This document shows positions 62,056 to 64,000 of a DNA stretch of 64,000 nucleotides, piece after piece. A model generated the notes under the pieces. The model saw only the letters and a program-made list of their open reading frames with translations, was not told the origin of the DNA and ran no database searches. The DNA comes from Platycnemis pennipes (lineage: Eukaryota > Arthropoda > Insecta > Odonata > Platycnemididae): NCBI GenBank assembly GCA_933228895.1, contig OW121848.1, positions 101,671,470 through 101,735,469 on the forward strand, in the 5' to 3' direction. A program made the position numbers and the translations under genes. Position 1 is the stretch's first letter. Each line of letters starts with the position of its first letter.

Positions 62056-64000
62056 GATCATCATCATTGGTCATCAATTCTCAGATTGGTTTGACGACGC
62101 TCTCCACTGAGTCCTGCTATCGAATAATCTCTTCATATTTACGTATTTCTTCTCCTTCACATCCTTCATCGCTTGTTCCATATATCTCGCAACATGCCTT
62201 CCTTTGCCATTCTTCCCTTCCACTTGTCCCTCGACGATTGTCTTCATCAGGCCATCATGTCTCATGATGTGGCCGATCAAGTTGTCCCGTCTTCTTCTTA
62301 GGGTATTCAGAAAATTTCTCCCACTCTTCTTCGAACTTCCTCGATACTTACTTCGTCGATCCATTTAATCTTCATCATCCTTCTGTAGCACCACATTTCG
62401 AATGCTTCCACCCTTTTCTTTTCCACTGTTTTCATTGTCCATGCCTCATTGCCAAAAAGAAACTCGCTCCAGATATACCTCCCGATGAATTATTACCTTA
62501 CTTCTACGCTTGTATTTCCAGCGGTAAGTAGGTTTTTCTTTTGGTAGAATGCCCCCTTTGCCTTGGCTATTCGACTGACTATTTCCTTATTGCTTCGTCC
62601 ATCGTTGGTTACTCGGCTTCCAAGGTAACAGAACTCTTTAGCCTCCTCCAGTTCTTGTTTTCCTAGTTTAAAGTTGGTTTCGGTCTCATATTTCTTGCTA
62701 CACATCAAAATCTTAGTTTTCTTCTTATTGATCTTCAGCTGATGATATCTGGCCATTGTCCTTCCCATGGGTATTAGAATCTTATTCAGCTCCTTCTCTG
62801 TCTCTGCTACGAGTGCTATGTCATCAGCGAATCGCAGCATGATATCTTTTTCTCCGTGGATATTCAATCCAGAAGACTTCTCCTTGATTTCATTGATGGC
62901 TTTCTCGATGTAAACATTAAAAATTACAGGAGACAGAGCACAGCCTTGTCTCACTCTTTATTTTTTCTTGCTTCTTCACGGCTGGGTCCAGATATAATCA
63001 CAGCTACTTCGTTTTTATACAAACTATGGATAATTCTTCGATCATAGTAGGACACTCCAATTCCTTTCAAATTCCAATCCACGTTGTCAAAAGCCTTCTC
63101 TAAATCCACGAATGCAATGAACGTCGGTTTTTCCTTCTCCATTCTCTTCTCTATGAGCAGCCTAAGGGCCAATATTGCTTCTCTGGTTCCCTTACTTTTC
63201 CTGAATACGAATTGATCTTCATCCAGGAACTCCTCTGCTTTTCATTCTATTCTTCTGCAGATGATCCCTGTCAATATGTTCGCTGCATGTGTCGTCAGGC
63301 TTATAATCCTAAAATTTTCGCATTTCTCCGCTCCCTTCTTTTTCGAAATAGGAATGATGATGTTTTTCTCGAAGTCCCTGGGTATTTCTCCTGTTGAGTA
63401 CATGTCACAGATGGTTTTATACGGATGAGTTAATGTCTTCTCTCCTGCATTTTTAATCAGTTCTGCAGGAATATCATCAATTCCAGAAGCCTTATTCATG
63501 CGAAGGCCCCTTACTGCTGCGTCAAAATCTGATCAAATATCGATGCTCCCATATTCCTTCTTCCACTTTCTCTTCTCTTTCCTCTTCGATCACTTTTGTG
63601 CTGAGAGAGTTTCCGTTGTACAAAACTACCAGATATTCTTTCCATCTCTTCGCTTTGTCTCCATTTTCAATCAAAAGTTCTCCATTCTTATCCCTTATGG
63701 CATTGTATCTTATGTTCCGTTCTTTGAAGTGGTTCCTCACTATCCTATAGGCAGCTTCCACCTTTCCAAGCGCAAGGTTGTTTTGAACATTTTCGTAAAG
63801 GTTTATCATCCATATTTCTCTATCTTTCCTGGCTTTGCGATTTTTTTCGTTCTTTAGTCTTTGTACCGAAGCTGCCCTTCTTCCGTTTTCGCATTCTTGT
63901 ACTTTCTACTTTCCTCAATCAGGTCTAAGACGTCTTCCGTGTCCTTGGTTTCTTCTTGGCAACTTTTCTTCTTCCAAGAGCTTCCTTTGCGGCTTCCTGT
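62056..64000 (-). pseudogene. LINE reverse transcriptase, best copy, cut by the window edge
   Basis: The most complete copy of the LINE family, which would copy its own RNA at a nicked target. Reading leftward from 64000: a basic linker; GELLIENGDKAKRWKEYL; MNKASGIDDIPAELIK; IIIPISKKKG; FVDLEKAFDNVDW with the first RT Asp (near 63107); MRQGCALSPVIFNVYIEKA; FADDIALVAETEKEL with the catalytic Asp pair at 62820-62825; EFCYLGSRVTNDGRSNKEIV; then the C-terminal HIMRHDGLMKTIVEGQV and QWRASSNQSEN ending at 62074. The 3' tail is a GATGATGAT-like run near 62056-62070. Frames change at least at about 63520, 63235, 62960 and 62490, so it is not functional, although the catalytic residues are intact. The endonuclease would lie beyond the window. 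Confidence 0.9.

Noticed and set aside
1..64000. CRISPR arrays, operons, prophage or other prokaryotic systems
   Set aside because: No regularly spaced repeats or tightly packed genes; composition, introns-like spacing and elements are all eukaryotic.

Overview
This is AT-rich eukaryotic nuclear DNA. The kinds of mobile elements suggest an arthropod, most likely an insect: a Ty3/gypsy relic, an insect-type LINE with an acidic AETE stretch next to its YADD-type motif, a Tigger/pogo transposon, a hAT-type element, tRNA-headed SINEs, a GTAGAT-repeat tail and a Penelope-like terminal repeat. The species cannot be named from sequence alone. I see no intact protein-coding host gene. Every convincing protein homology belongs to a decayed transposable element, so the window reads as intergenic or intronic DNA.

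Layout, left to right. 1-4 kb: AT-rich, with two weak related coding-like segments on the minus strand. 4.06-6.13 kb: a broken gypsy pol gene (end of RT, RNase H, integrase). 6.6-6.8 kb: a tandem duplication. 8.87-10.39 kb: a LINE copy split by a 528-bp MITE. 10.66-11.18 kb: a near-perfect palindrome with two outward-facing CCAAT/TATA promoters and a hammerhead-like motif, read as head-to-head Penelope-type terminal repeats. 12.84-15.42 kb: a full-length but inactivated Tigger/pogo transposon with TIRs and TA target sites. 15.63-16.18 kb: a second copy of the MITE. 16.69-18.11 kb: a non-autonomous hAT-type element with a perfect 8-bp target duplication. 22.45-23.05 kb: a LINE fragment with an internal tandem duplication. 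23.6-23.9 kb: a SINE. 24.08-25.41 kb: a 1.3-kb foldback element. 25.5-28.0 kb: inverted and direct repeats. 41.0-41.3 kb: a SINE of a second family with an 11-bp target duplication. 43.2-44.0 kb: an internally deleted LINE copy. 47.7 and 60.1 kb: two more copies of the first SINE family. 59.3-60.0 kb: a retroelement 3' end with a GTAGAT-type tail. 62.06-64.0 kb: the best LINE copy, running off the window edge.

Between these lie long AT-rich stretches and several GC- or CpG-rich patches (about 20.1-20.7, 22.1-22.4, 30.6-31.3, 33.5-34.4, 51.9-52.2 and 61.3-61.7 kb). Some patches carry TATA-like boxes and could be promoters or non-coding first exons, but I cannot prove it.

The genes do not form a pathway. 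What links them is transposition history: four copies of one LINE family, three of one SINE family, two of one MITE, and a MITE-into-LINE nesting that gives relative ages. I found no previously undescribed functional system; the palindromic Penelope-like structure is the most unusual item.
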